NCBI GenBank assembly: GCA_934271735.1
Contig: CAKQSB010000003.1
Location: forward strand, 106,601-170,600
Direction: 5' to 3'
Origin: an uncultured Clostridia bacterium
GTDB taxonomy: Bacteria; Bacillota; Clostridia; Christensenellales; Borkfalkiaceae
DNA length: 64,000 bases
Below, one piece after another: positions 42,111 through 51,156 of the stretch (positions are counted from its first letter, which is position 1; each line of letters starts with the position of its first letter). Under the pieces are notes generated by a model that was not told the origin of the DNA, did not search any database, and was given only the letters and a program-made list of their open reading frames with translations. A program made the position numbers and the translations under genes.

Positions 42111-42908
42111 TTATAAGTAATCTACAATATCGTTGAGACTGCCGAGAACAAATTCGGGCTTTTTCTCCGTATCTTTCAGCATCTCTTCCGTTCCCTCGCC
42201 CGACAACACGAAAAGCGTATGGAATCCGCAATTCACGCCAAACGCAATGTCCGTATAAAGTCTGTCTCCGACCATCAGAAATTCGTTTTCTTTCGCGCTG
42301 TATTCTTTTACAAGCTCTTCTCCGAACATCGTGTAAGGCTTACCTATTATTTTATCGGGATATCTTCCCGTAGAAGCTTTGATAAGCTCGATAAACGCCC
42401 CGACGTCCGGTAACGGATAATTTTCGGACGGACAATTTATATCGGGGTGCGTTGCGATATATTCGCAATTTCCTCTTAAATTATCGGTAAATTTGCAAAG
42501 TTTTTCATATGTCGACTCCGTGTCGTAAGCAAGAACGCAAACTTCTGCCGCACCGTCTTCGATAAGGCTTATCCCGTTTTCTTCGAATTCCTTTTTAAGG
42601 CTTTCCGTACCCATCAGCCGCACTGACTTTCCTTTTCTTTCGGTTTTCAAAAATCCGATCGCCGCCGTGCCGGAAGTTCTCACTTCGTCTCCGTCTTTAA
42701 AAAGCCTCATTTTTCCGAGCTTGTCATAATAGCTTTTAACACTCTTTGAAGAATTGTTCGTAAGAAAAATTATTTTCCTGCCGCTCTCGCGGATTTTGTC
42801 AAGCGTTTTATCCATTTCGCCGATAAGTTTTCCGCCGAGATAAACCGTTCCGTCCATATCGAGCAGAACGTATTTAACCTCTTTCAAAACCTCTTTTAAA
42901 TCTCTCAT
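42111..42908 (-). CDS. HAD-IIA family phosphatase (NagD-like)
   Basis: 265 aa. Motif I is LLDMDGTVYLGG, motif II FLTNNSSKS, and the late motifs KIIGKPYTMFGEELV and FLMVGDRLYTDIAFGVNCGF are all present. These cytoplasmic enzymes dephosphorylate small sugar or glycerol phosphates or nucleotides. Its position 10 bp before the GlpA-like gene suggests glycerol-3-phosphate or a related metabolite, an inference. A long gap with a terminator separates it from trkH. Confidence 0.92.
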   Translation of the reverse strand: MRDLKEVLKEVKYVLLDMDGTVYLGGKLIGEMDKTLDKIRESGRKIIFLTNNSSKSVKSYYDKLGKMRLFKDGDEVRTSGTAAIGFLKTERKGKSVRLMGTESLKKEFEENGISLIEDGAAEVCVLAYDTESTYEKLCKFTDNLRGNCEYIATHPDINCPSENYPLPDVGAFIELIKASTGRYPDKIIGKPYTMFGEELVKEYSAKENEFLMVGDRLYTDIAFGVNCGFHTLFVLSGEGTEEMLKDTEKKPEFVLGSLNDIVDYL

Positions 42909-42950
42909 AATTACCTTATAAATATTATGTACGAATTTATTTAAAAATAA

Positions 42951-42980
42951 AGAGCGGATCGCAAAGCGATTTTCCGCCCT
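42951..42980 (-). terminator. Terminator after trkH
   Basis: On the minus strand AGGGCGGAAAATCGC pairs imperfectly with GCGATCCGCTCT and is followed by TTATTTTT. It separates the trk operon from the HAD phosphatase gene. Confidence 0.65.
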
Positions 42981-42986
42981 TGTTTG

Positions 42987-44465
42987 TTATTTCTTTATCC
43001 ACGTCATAGGAATAATCGTCAAAAGCAACGGATAAATTTCAAGTCGTCCCAAAAGCATGGTAAAAGTAAGCACTAATTTAGAAAACATACTGTATGATGC
43101 AAAGCTCTGCGTGGGTCCTACCGCAGCAAGTCCCGGTCCTACGTTGTTAATACACGTAAGAGTTGCGGAAAAGTTTGTTTCAAACACGTTATATGTACCC
43201 TCTGCGGCAATAACGTTGCACCACGGGTCAAACGAGAGCAGAAGCATTACCGCAATGATAATAAACACGTAAACGCCGATATACGTACCTATACCGTTAA
43301 TAGTCGATTCGTCTACCCTTTTCCCTTCAAACTTAACTACACTCGCCGTACGGGGATGCAAAGCCTTTTTAAAATCTCTTTTTATGCCTCTCCATAAAAT
43401 GATAAGCCTCGAAACCTTAAGTCCGCCCGCCGTAGAGCCCGCGCAGCCGCCGACAACCATCAAGAGTAAAAGCGTGGTTTTTGCAACCGAATTCCATTTA
43501 TCGAAATCGCAGGTCGTAAATCCCGTCGTAGAAATAATGGAACTAACCTGAAATGCGGAGTGTCTCAAAGCGTCCGCGAACGACGAAAACGTACCCGCGA
43601 TATTAAACGCTATAATGCCCGTCGAAACGACGACAATGCCCGTAAATACGTGTAATTCGGTACTTTTTATCGCTGTTTTGAACTTTCCTATCAAAATGAG
43701 ATAGTACAGGTTGAAGTTTATCGAAAATACGAACATTCCGATAGTGAGAGCCCATTGCGCCGCGGGAGAATAACTCGCCACCCCGTCCGCTTTTATGCCG
43801 AAACCGCCTGTTCCCGCCGTTCCGAAAGCGTGGACGAGACTGTCGAAAAGAGGCATTCCGCAAAGGAGCAACGCGATAACCATAACTACCGTAAGCGCCA
43901 TATATATAAGATAAAGTATTTTAGCCGTATCTTTCGATCTCGGAACAAGTTTATCGACGATAGGTCCGGGCATTTCGGCTCTTAAAATATGCATCGATCT
44001 GTCGGGTGCTCTCGCCGTTATAGCCATAACGAACACGATAACGCCCATACCGCCTACCCAGTGGGAAAAGGAACGCCAGAATAAAATCGATTTCGAAAGA
44101 GCTTCCACATTCGTTACGATCGAAGCGCCCGTAGTCGTAAGACCGCTGACGATTTCAAAAAGCGCGTCGACATAATTCGGAATTTCACCGCTTATAACAA
44201 ACGGCACTGCCCCGACAAACGAAGCCGCAAGCCAGCAAATCGCTACGGTGATAAACCCCTCTTTCGAGAAAAATATCATATTTTTCGGTTTGAACAGCAA
44301 AACCATAGCAAAACCGACAAGCATCGCGCCCGCTATAGTTATACCGAACGAAAGCGCGCACCACCACTCCGCGTAAATCAAAGCCGTTATAAGCGGCAGA
44401 ACCATTAAAAGTCCTATCGTTATAACTACCTTGCCGGCGGTGGAAAAAATCATTCTGTAATTCAT
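42987..44465 (-). CDS. trkH: Trk-type potassium uptake channel
   Basis: 492 aa, about ten or more membrane helices in four pore-loop repeats. Filter-like segments are visible: SGLTTTGASIVTNVE, FGTAGTGGFGIKADG, SIISTTGFTTCDFDKW and CINNVGPGLAAVGPTQ. TVGGCAGSTAGGLKVSR-type text (VVGGCAGSTAGGLKVSRL) is also conserved. It carries K+ into the cell under control of the TrkA subunit encoded 4 bp upstream. There is no separate ribosome site, so translation is probably coupled to trkA. Confidence 0.95.
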   Translation of the reverse strand: MNYRMIFSTAGKVVITIGLLMVLPLITALIYAEWWCALSFGITIAGAMLVGFAMVLLFKPKNMIFFSKEGFITVAICWLAASFVGAVPFVISGEIPNYVDALFEIVSGLTTTGASIVTNVEALSKSILFWRSFSHWVGGMGVIVFVMAITARAPDRSMHILRAEMPGPIVDKLVPRSKDTAKILYLIYMALTVVMVIALLLCGMPLFDSLVHAFGTAGTGGFGIKADGVASYSPAAQWALTIGMFVFSINFNLYYLILIGKFKTAIKSTELHVFTGIVVVSTGIIAFNIAGTFSSFADALRHSAFQVSSIISTTGFTTCDFDKWNSVAKTTLLLLMVVGGCAGSTAGGLKVSRLIILWRGIKRDFKKALHPRTASVVKFEGKRVDESTINGIGTYIGVYVFIIIAVMLLLSFDPWCNVIAAEGTYNVFETNFSATLTCINNVGPGLAAVGPTQSFASYSMFSKLVLTFTMLLGRLEIYPLLLTIIPMTWIKK

Positions 44466-44469
44466 AATT

Positions 44470-45837
44470 TTATTTATGTTTTAAAATATCGGAAAGATTG
44501 CAAAGTCTTTCGCCTTTTGCGATTACTATAACTTTATCGCCCGACAATATAACGTCGTCGCCGCCCGGGATAAGGGCGTTGTTTTCTCTCGTTATTCCCG
44601 CTATCAGAACGCCCGATTTAAGTTCGAGTTTTTTAAGCGGAATTCTCGAATACTCGAAATCATCTTCGACGTTGAATTCGAGCGCTTCGGCGTTTCCTCC
44701 GAAAAGACTGTACAAAGTCTCCACTTTGCTCCCGATACTGTTTCCTATAGCTCTCGCGTACCTCACGAGAATATCGGCGACGATATTTTTAGGCGAAAAC
44801 GTGGTGTCGAGACCGAGATTTTCGGCAATGGAAGACAATTCGTTTCTGTTTACCTTAGCGATAACTTTCGGAACTTTTCTCGAAAGCGCGTAGAAAGAAA
44901 TGAGGATATTCTCCTCGTCTCTGTCGGTAAGCGAAACGAGAGCGTCGAGTCCGTCTATCCCCTCTTCGAGAAGAATTTCGCGGCTCATACCGTCTCCGCA
45001 CACGACTTCCGCTTTAGAAGAAATCTTTTCGCATACTTCGTCGCAAATCTCGCTGTCTTTTTCTATTATTTTAACGCCGCTCCTGCCCTTTAAAAGCATT
45101 TCGGCAAGATACATCGCGGTTTTGCTCGCGCCGATAAGCATAATGTTTTTGGCTTCTTTCGCGGCGTAACCGAAATTATCCAAAATCGAATGAGCGTCCT
45201 CGTTCGTAACCATTACGCCGACTTTGTCGCCGCTTAAAAGTTTGAACGTACCGTTGGGAATAAAAACGTCCTCTCCCCTCTGAACTACGCACACAAGAAA
45301 TTTCTCGTGAAACTTTTTACGCAAATCAATAAGGGAAAGATTGTCAATCGCCGAGTTCTTTTTAACGTTAATTTCTACCATTTCGAAACTTCTCGCCGTA
45401 AACGTTTCGACTTTCGTCGCGGAAGGAAGTTTTAAAAGGTCGTAAATAGCCTCGGCGGCAAGTTTCTCGGGATTGACAGCCATTGAAATTTCAAGCTGCT
45501 GTTTCATAAATCCCCAGCTTGCCGTATTATATTCGGAGTTTCTCACCCTCGCGACGGTGTGGCTTGCGCCTATTTTTTTCGCCGCGAAACAAGAAAGCAT
45601 ATTAAGTTCGTCAGACCCGGTTACTGCTATGAACAAATCGGCTTTGTCCGCGCCCGCCTCTAAAAGCTTTTCATACTCCGTACCGTTGGCGCAGATACCC
45701 ATAACGTCGTAAAGATTAGAAACGTTTCTGACGACTTTCGGGTCGTTGTCGATAAGCACTATTTCATGCTTTTCCTTAAGCATACTCTCTATTATCGTTT
45801 TACCGACCTTTCCGCCGCCGACAATGATAACTTTCAT
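44470..45837 (-). CDS. trkA: Trk potassium uptake regulatory protein
   Basis: 455 aa with two RCK halves. The first Rossmann domain is MKVIIVGGGKVGKTIIE, the second is NIMLIGASKTAMYLAEMLL (about 232-250), each followed by a TrkA-C domain. It binds NAD(H)/nucleotides and gates TrkH. In the second half the glycine-rich loop is GASKTA, less canonical than in the first. AAGGA precedes the ATG. Confidence 0.95.
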   Translation of the reverse strand: MKVIIVGGGKVGKTIIESMLKEKHEIVLIDNDPKVVRNVSNLYDVMGICANGTEYEKLLEAGADKADLFIAVTGSDELNMLSCFAAKKIGASHTVARVRNSEYNTASWGFMKQQLEISMAVNPEKLAAEAIYDLLKLPSATKVETFTARSFEMVEINVKKNSAIDNLSLIDLRKKFHEKFLVCVVQRGEDVFIPNGTFKLLSGDKVGVMVTNEDAHSILDNFGYAAKEAKNIMLIGASKTAMYLAEMLLKGRSGVKIIEKDSEICDEVCEKISSKAEVVCGDGMSREILLEEGIDGLDALVSLTDRDEENILISFYALSRKVPKVIAKVNRNELSSIAENLGLDTTFSPKNIVADILVRYARAIGNSIGSKVETLYSLFGGNAEALEFNVEDDFEYSRIPLKKLELKSGVLIAGITRENNALIPGGDDVILSGDKVIVIAKGERLCNLSDILKHK

Positions 45838-45847
45838 ATAATAATCC

Positions 45848-46708
45848 TTATTTTAAACTGATTCCGTTGAATTTTGCAAAAGAATATACCGCTTTAAGAG
45901 CCGCGATAACGTCCGAGTTGTCTTTCAGATCCGCTTCGGGATCGATAAACTTAAGATTGAAAGCTATCTTTACCGTATTATCGAGAAGAACGCGCATCGA
46001 AGTCGTTCCCTTGGACGCGTCCATCGCCCCCGCAAGTTTGAAACATACGGGAACGGTTTTCAACTTCTCGTCCGCTCTTTCGGTAAGTCTGTCGCTCATA
46101 TCTTTAACGCACCCCGCAAATAACGTGTAGTCCGCGCCATCTAAAAGCTTTCCGTAATCCGAAATATTTTCGATAAACCTCATCTCGTCGGACAAAAATC
46201 TGTTTCTTATGGAACAAATTTTTATAAGAACCGCCTGTAAATACTCGTCGTATTCGGATAGAATACCTCTCTTGTCGTATTTGAATCCGCTGTCTTTAGA
46301 AAAAACGTTATCGTAAAGATCGGTGATAACCTGAACGGCGGAATAATAGCTCTTCTTGGATTTTTCGATTAAAATATCAGCTCTCGTCTTTTCCATATTT
46401 TCTACGTTTTCTTTCGACCCGTTATTTTCTTCTTTTTTCGGCTCGCTTTCCTGTTCGTTTTCCCGATAGTTTTCTTTCGGCTTGTTTCTATCCCGAACGT
46501 CTCTGCCCGGGATAGGAACGTTATCGTTTAAATCTGTCGTTTCTGCCGTATCGAATTCCTCTTCATCGGTGATTTCATCGGTAAAAACGTTATTTTTTAT
46601 CTCCGATCCGAAAAAAACAGACGAATTTCGTTCTGAACATTCCGAGTTTTGAAATAGGTTTACCCTTTGTCGTTCTGCTTTCGGACGGCAAATCTTCGGA
46701 AAGCGCAT
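45848..46708 (-). CDS. Acidic-linker protein of unknown function; start unclear, overlaps parC in another frame
   Basis: The frame is open from 46708 to 45848 (286 codons). Its first 36 codons lie inside parC and look like shadow sequence. Beyond the parC stop the frame continues without interruption through an acidic, low-complexity linker (about residues 41-104: VFTDEITDEEEFDTAETTDL and similar) with no in-frame ATG, GTG or TTG that has a ribosome site. The next ATG (46396) would give 182 aa starting MEKTRADILI. The folded part, residues 105-286, is helical and unrecognised. Either translation begins at the weak ATG, or the linker joins parC by a frameshift at the seven-T run. An assembly error is a third option. 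Confidence 0.6.
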   Translation of the reverse strand: MRFPKICRPKAERQRVNLFQNSECSERNSSVFFGSEIKNNVFTDEITDEEEFDTAETTDLNDNVPIPGRDVRDRNKPKENYRENEQESEPKKEENNGSKENVENMEKTRADILIEKSKKSYYSAVQVITDLYDNVFSKDSGFKYDKRGILSEYDEYLQAVLIKICSIRNRFLSDEMRFIENISDYGKLLDGADYTLFAGCVKDMSDRLTERADEKLKTVPVCFKLAGAMDASKGTTSMRVLLDNTVKIAFNLKFIDPEADLKDNSDVIAALKAVYSFAKFNGISLK

Positions 46709-49034
46709 GCATTACGTTTCCGTCTTCGTCTTCTATAAGAATGGTTATACTCTCCGATTCGTCCTTGGGAACGGCGAGTTTGACGCTTTCCGTACCGTCA
46801 AAGCCGATATCTACGAGCCTTACGCCTTTTCTCGCTCTCGCGGTTTTCGCGATTGTGCCGAGATCTACTTTTTTGAACGTTCCGAACGAAGTCGCGACTA
46901 CTACTTCGTAATCGTATTTCTTGCTTATCTGCATAGCGGTGATAATCTCGTCGCCGTCCTCGAGATCCATTCCCTTAACGCCGCTCGCTACTCTGAGCTG
47001 CTGCGGGAATTCGTCCGAACAGTTAAGGCAATATCCGTTCTTTGTCGCAAAGAAGAAATCGGAATCGGGGATCTCCTCTTCCATTGTAAGAAGCTCGTCG
47101 CCCTCTTTAAGTTTTATAGCCTGGAATACCGGCTTTTTAATGTCGTATTCGCTCCAGGGCGTAAGCTTGACCATTCCGCCTTTCGTGAAGAAATACAATC
47201 TCGTCGTCGGGAAATCGTCGTCTTTTGCCGCGTAGAACGCAACGGGAACTTCGTTTTTGTCGCAATTTTTGATAAGCTGGCTGAATTTTATTCCGCCGCT
47301 CATCGCTCCGCTCGCCTCGGGTAAAGCTTCGGGATCTATCTTATAGCAATTACCGAGGTTCGTAAACGCGTAAAGCATATAAGACGTATCCGTTTCTACC
47401 TTGAACGCAAATAACTCGCCTTTTCCGGGCGTGGCGTTCTTGGCGTATTTTTTATATGTGGCGGCTTTTACTTTTCTTATAACGCCGTTGAGATTATACC
47501 CTATTACGATATTTTCTACGTACGATTTCTCCGCAGTTTTATCGAAATGAATTTCGTCCGCGGAAGTTACGATAATCGAACGTCTGTCGTCCTTATATTT
47601 CTTTTTGATCGCGAGAATTTCTTTCTTGACGACGTCTTTCTGAAGTTTTTTACTGTCGAGAATAGCCTGAAGTTCCGCGATAAGTTTTCTGAGGTTTTCC
47701 AGCTCTTCTTTAAGGTTATTTACTTCGAGTTTGGTGATTCTCGCAAGTCTCAAATCGAGGATTGCCTGAGCCTGTTTTTCGGAAAGATCGAAAGCGGCTC
47801 TCAGATTCGCCTTTGCGGCGGGCGTATCGGGCGAAGTTTTGATAATTCTGATAACTTCGTCGATATTCGTTACGGCGATAATCAAGCCTTCCAAGATGTG
47901 CGCTCTTTCTTTTGCTTTGTTAAGGTCGTATTTCGTTCTTCTTACGACGATGTTTATCTGATAATCGACGTAATACTTTATTATCTCGAGAAGCCCCATA
48001 AGCTTCGGCTTGCCGTCCGCTATGGCGACCATATTTATTCCGTAAGTACACTGAAGCTGAGTGTATTTGAATAAAAACTCGAGAATCTGCTGAGGATTGT
48101 AATCTTTTTTAACCCTTATAACGGCTCTCATACCCGATCTGTCCGATTCGTCCGCTATATCGGAAATACCCGCAAGGGCGTCTTTATTCTCCTCCTGTAA
48201 ATCGGCTATCTTTTTAAGAAGTTGAGCCTTGTTTACCTGATAAGGAAGCTCGGTAATAACTATATTCTTTTTCTTACCTTCCGATTCCTCTATGTTTATC
48301 TTCGCTCTGAGCGTTATTTTACCTTTGCCGGTCTGATAAGCGCTGCGGAGTTCGGTTCCCGCGATTATGTATCCGCCCGTCGGGAAATCCGGTCCTTTAA
48401 CGATTTTCATCATATCGTCGAGGCTGATTTTCGGGTCGTTAAGATACGCAACGACGCCGTCGATAACCTCCGCGAGGTTGTGCGTGGGAATATTCGTCGC
48501 AAGACCTACCGCGATACCCGTCGCGCCGTTTACGAGAAGATTAGGAAATCTTCCGGGAAGTGTATCGGGTTCTTTAAGCGAATCGTCGAAGTTAAGAGAC
48601 CAGTTTACGGTGTCTTTATCGATATCGGTTAAAAGCTCTAAGGCAAGCTGTTGAAGTCTTACCTCGGTATATCTCATTGCAGCCGCGCTGTCGCCGTCGA
48701 TAGAACCGAAGTTTCCGTGTCCGTCGACGAGCGTGTTTCTCATATTGTACGGCTGAGCGAGACGAACCATTGCGTCGTAAACCGAACTGTCGCCGTGCGG
48801 GTGGTATTTCGCAAGGCAGTCGCCGACTACTCTCGCGCTCTTTTTATATCCTTTGTCGGGGGTCATTCCCTGTTCGTACATCGAATAGAGAATTCTTCTC
48901 TGAACGGGTTTAAGTCCGTCCTCTACTCTCGGCAGCGCTCTGTCTAATATAACGTATTCCGCATACGGAATCATCGAATTATGGAGGACGTCCTCAAGCG
49001 GGCTTGTGATTATCGAGTCTTTATTTTCAGACAT
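46590..49034 (-). CDS. parC: DNA topoisomerase IV subunit A (GyrA/ParC family)
   Basis: 814 aa. YILDRALP-type N-terminus, ARVVGDCLAKYHPHGDSSVYDAMVRLAQ, and the catalytic tyrosine in SAAAMRYTEVR (Tyr122). A beta-pinwheel C-terminal domain follows residue 500 or so. No GyrA-box (QRRGGKG) was seen, which favours topoisomerase IV over gyrase; the ATP-binding partner upstream also looks ParE-like. It cleaves and passes duplex DNA to decatenate chromosomes. The last residues (KFVCFFRIGDKK) follow a seven-T run; removing one T would fuse it to the next frame. Confidence 0.92.
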   Translation of the reverse strand: MSENKDSIITSPLEDVLHNSMIPYAEYVILDRALPRVEDGLKPVQRRILYSMYEQGMTPDKGYKKSARVVGDCLAKYHPHGDSSVYDAMVRLAQPYNMRNTLVDGHGNFGSIDGDSAAAMRYTEVRLQQLALELLTDIDKDTVNWSLNFDDSLKEPDTLPGRFPNLLVNGATGIAVGLATNIPTHNLAEVIDGVVAYLNDPKISLDDMMKIVKGPDFPTGGYIIAGTELRSAYQTGKGKITLRAKINIEESEGKKKNIVITELPYQVNKAQLLKKIADLQEENKDALAGISDIADESDRSGMRAVIRVKKDYNPQQILEFLFKYTQLQCTYGINMVAIADGKPKLMGLLEIIKYYVDYQINIVVRRTKYDLNKAKERAHILEGLIIAVTNIDEVIRIIKTSPDTPAAKANLRAAFDLSEKQAQAILDLRLARITKLEVNNLKEELENLRKLIAELQAILDSKKLQKDVVKKEILAIKKKYKDDRRSIIVTSADEIHFDKTAEKSYVENIVIGYNLNGVIRKVKAATYKKYAKNATPGKGELFAFKVETDTSYMLYAFTNLGNCYKIDPEALPEASGAMSGGIKFSQLIKNCDKNEVPVAFYAAKDDDFPTTRLYFFTKGGMVKLTPWSEYDIKKPVFQAIKLKEGDELLTMEEEIPDSDFFFATKNGYCLNCSDEFPQQLRVASGVKGMDLEDGDEIITAMQISKKYDYEVVVATSFGTFKKVDLGTIAKTARARKGVRLVDIGFDGTESVKLAVPKDESESITILIEDEDGNVMHALSEDLPSESRTTKGKPISKLGMFRTKFVCFFRIGDKK

Positions 49035-49053
49035 TTATTTTATCCTCCTTAAA

Positions 49054-51012
49054 TTAAACGTTTACCTTGCTCATAAAGGTATCTTCTTTATTGAAATCCG
49101 CGTGTTCGGCGATATAAGCTTTTCTTCCGTCTATATCGTCGCCCATAAGCGTTGTGATGAGCTTTTCGGCTTCCGCCGCGTCTTCTATGGTTACCTGCAT
49201 CAGAACTCTCTTCTGAGGGTCCATAGTCGTATCCCAGAGCTGCTCGGGGTTCATTTCGCCGAGACCTTTATATCTCTGAAGCTGATAACCTCTGCCGACT
49301 TTATCGATCGCTTTCTGAAGTTCGCTGTCGTCGTAAGCGTACTCTATAATATCTTTCTTATAAACCTTGTAAAGCGGCGGCATTCCGATATAAACGTGTC
49401 CTTCCTGAATAAGGGGTTTCATATAACGGAAGAAGAAAGTAAGGAGTATCGCTCTTATGTGCGCGCCGTCCTGATCGGCATCGGAAAGAATAATTACCTT
49501 ATGATAGTTAAGATTCGACAAATTGAAATCGTTGCCGATACCCGTTCCGAGCGCGCTTATTATCGTTCTTATTTCTTCGTTTTTAAGAACTTCTTCTATT
49601 CTCTTTTTCTCGGCGTTAAGCGGTTTGCCTCTGAGCGGCAAAATCGCCTGATGCTGTCTGTCTCTGCCCTGCTTCGCGCTGCCGCCTGCCGAATCGCCCT
49701 CAACGATAAATACTTCGTTGAATTCGGCCTTTCTGCTTGAACAGGAAGCAAGTTTACCGATAAGTTTCGCGGAATCCGCGCCGTTTTTGGCTCTCGCGAC
49801 TTCTTTCGCATGTCTCGCCGCGTTTCTCGCTTTAGCCGCGCCGACCGCTTTTTTAATCATAGCGTCGAATACGGGCTTGTTTTTCTTGTTTCTTACGAGC
49901 GCGTCGAGTTCTTCTATCGTAGCCGTTTCAACCGCCGCTTTTGCTTCGGGGTTGCCGAGCTTGGTCTTCGTCTGACCTTCGAATTCGACGTTTTTCATTT
50001 TTACGGAAATAATTGCCGTCATTCCCTCGCGGAAATCGTCGCCCGTAAATACTATATCTTTCTCTTTAACGAGATTATTCGCTTTCGCGTAATCGTTCAA
50101 TATTTTCGTAACGCCCGATTTGAAACCTACTTCGTGAGTACCGCCCTCGGGAGTCGGAATATTGTTTACAAAAGAAAAAACGCTTTCGGTGTAACTGTCG
50201 GTATGCTGAATGGCAAATTCTATTAAAATACCGTCCTTTTCCGTCTTCGCGTAAACGGGAAGATCGTAAAGCTTGTTTTTTCCCTCGTTTAGATACAAAA
50301 CGTAATCGACGAGACCGCCGTCGTATTTGAACGTTTTGTTATAAAACTTCTCGTCGTCGCGAAGGTCGGTAAGTTTTATCGTTATTCCCTTATTTAAAAA
50401 CGCGAGTTCTCTCAAACGTTTTGCTATCGTTTCAAGGCTGAATTCCACCGTTTCGAAAACCTCTTTGTCGGGTTTGAAACGAACGAAAGTTCCGTGCTTG
50501 TCCGTTTTGATTCTCGTATTCTGAAGCGGAGCTTCGGGTTCTCCCGAAATGGTTTTTTTGCGGGTTTTGTCGTAATAGCTGTGAAATCTCATTTTGTAAA
50601 TCGTTTTGTTGTAAACTTCGACTTCGAGCCATTCCGAAAGCGCATTCGTAACCGACGCGCCTACGCCGTGCAAGCCGCCCGAAAAGTTGTAATTCGAGTC
50701 GTTGAACTTACCGCCTGCGTGAAGCTGTGTGAATACAACCTGAACACCCGAAACACCCGCCTGTTTATGGATATCGGTAGGTATACCTCTTCCGTTATCC
50801 TCGACGGAAACACTTCCGTCTTTATACAAAATAACCTCTACTTTATCCGCATATCCGTTTGCCGCTTCGTCGATTGCGTTATCGACGATTTCCCATAAAA
50901 TATGGTGCAAACCTTTTGGCCCCGTAGAGCCGATATACATACCTGGTCTGACTCTTACGGCTTCGAGACCCTCGAGAATTTTTATATCCTGAGAATTATA
51001 ATCGTGCGCCAT
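49054..51012 (-). CDS. parE: DNA topoisomerase IV subunit B (GyrB/ParE family)
   Basis: 652 aa from the ATG at 51012; CGGAGG precedes it. GHKL ATPase motifs: EIVDNAIDEAANGYAD, DNGRGIPTD and GGLHGVGASVTNAL. The TOPRIM domain has VEGDSAGGSAKQGRDR and LSDADQDGAHIR. PLRGKPLNAEKKRI is closer to ParE than to the KGKILNVEKAR of GyrB. It supplies ATP-driven strand capture for ParC, encoded 19 bp downstream. Gyrase itself is presumably encoded elsewhere. Confidence 0.93.
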   Translation of the reverse strand: MAHDYNSQDIKILEGLEAVRVRPGMYIGSTGPKGLHHILWEIVDNAIDEAANGYADKVEVILYKDGSVSVEDNGRGIPTDIHKQAGVSGVQVVFTQLHAGGKFNDSNYNFSGGLHGVGASVTNALSEWLEVEVYNKTIYKMRFHSYYDKTRKKTISGEPEAPLQNTRIKTDKHGTFVRFKPDKEVFETVEFSLETIAKRLRELAFLNKGITIKLTDLRDDEKFYNKTFKYDGGLVDYVLYLNEGKNKLYDLPVYAKTEKDGILIEFAIQHTDSYTESVFSFVNNIPTPEGGTHEVGFKSGVTKILNDYAKANNLVKEKDIVFTGDDFREGMTAIISVKMKNVEFEGQTKTKLGNPEAKAAVETATIEELDALVRNKKNKPVFDAMIKKAVGAAKARNAARHAKEVARAKNGADSAKLIGKLASCSSRKAEFNEVFIVEGDSAGGSAKQGRDRQHQAILPLRGKPLNAEKKRIEEVLKNEEIRTIISALGTGIGNDFNLSNLNYHKVIILSDADQDGAHIRAILLTFFFRYMKPLIQEGHVYIGMPPLYKVYKKDIIEYAYDDSELQKAIDKVGRGYQLQRYKGLGEMNPEQLWDTTMDPQKRVLMQVTIEDAAEAEKLITTLMGDDIDGRKAYIAEHADFNKEDTFMSKVNV

Positions 51013-51057
51013 TCTTTCCTCCGATCGGGCATACAGCCCATTATACACATTATTTCA

Positions 51058-51086
51058 ATTGTATCATAAAAAAATTTTTTTTTCAA
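51058..51086 (-). promoter_or_regulatory. Promoter for parE-parC
   Basis: Minus strand: TTGAAA (51086-51081), a 17-bp spacer made of an A-run then a T-run, TACAAT (51063-51058). The A/T tract may impose DNA bending. Confidence 0.6.
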
Positions 51087-51127
51087 GCTATTATCGGGCT
51101 ATATAATAATGTTAATTTAAAAAAAAA

Positions 51128-51149
51128 GGCTTCGGGGCAACCCGAAGCC
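51128..51149 (-). terminator. Terminator after the rhamnosidase gene
   Basis: A perfect 9-bp stem GGCTTCGGG/CCCGAAGCC with a 4-nt loop; on the minus strand it is followed by nine T. It lies just after the stop codon of the GH78-like gene. Confidence 0.92.
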
Positions 51150-51156
51150 GCAAAAA

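Noticed and set aside
46590..51012. Calling the topoisomerase pair DNA gyrase (gyrA/gyrB)
   Set aside because: No GyrA-box was seen in the A subunit and the B subunit has a PLRGKPLN segment closer to ParE; some doubt remains because clostridial annotations vary.
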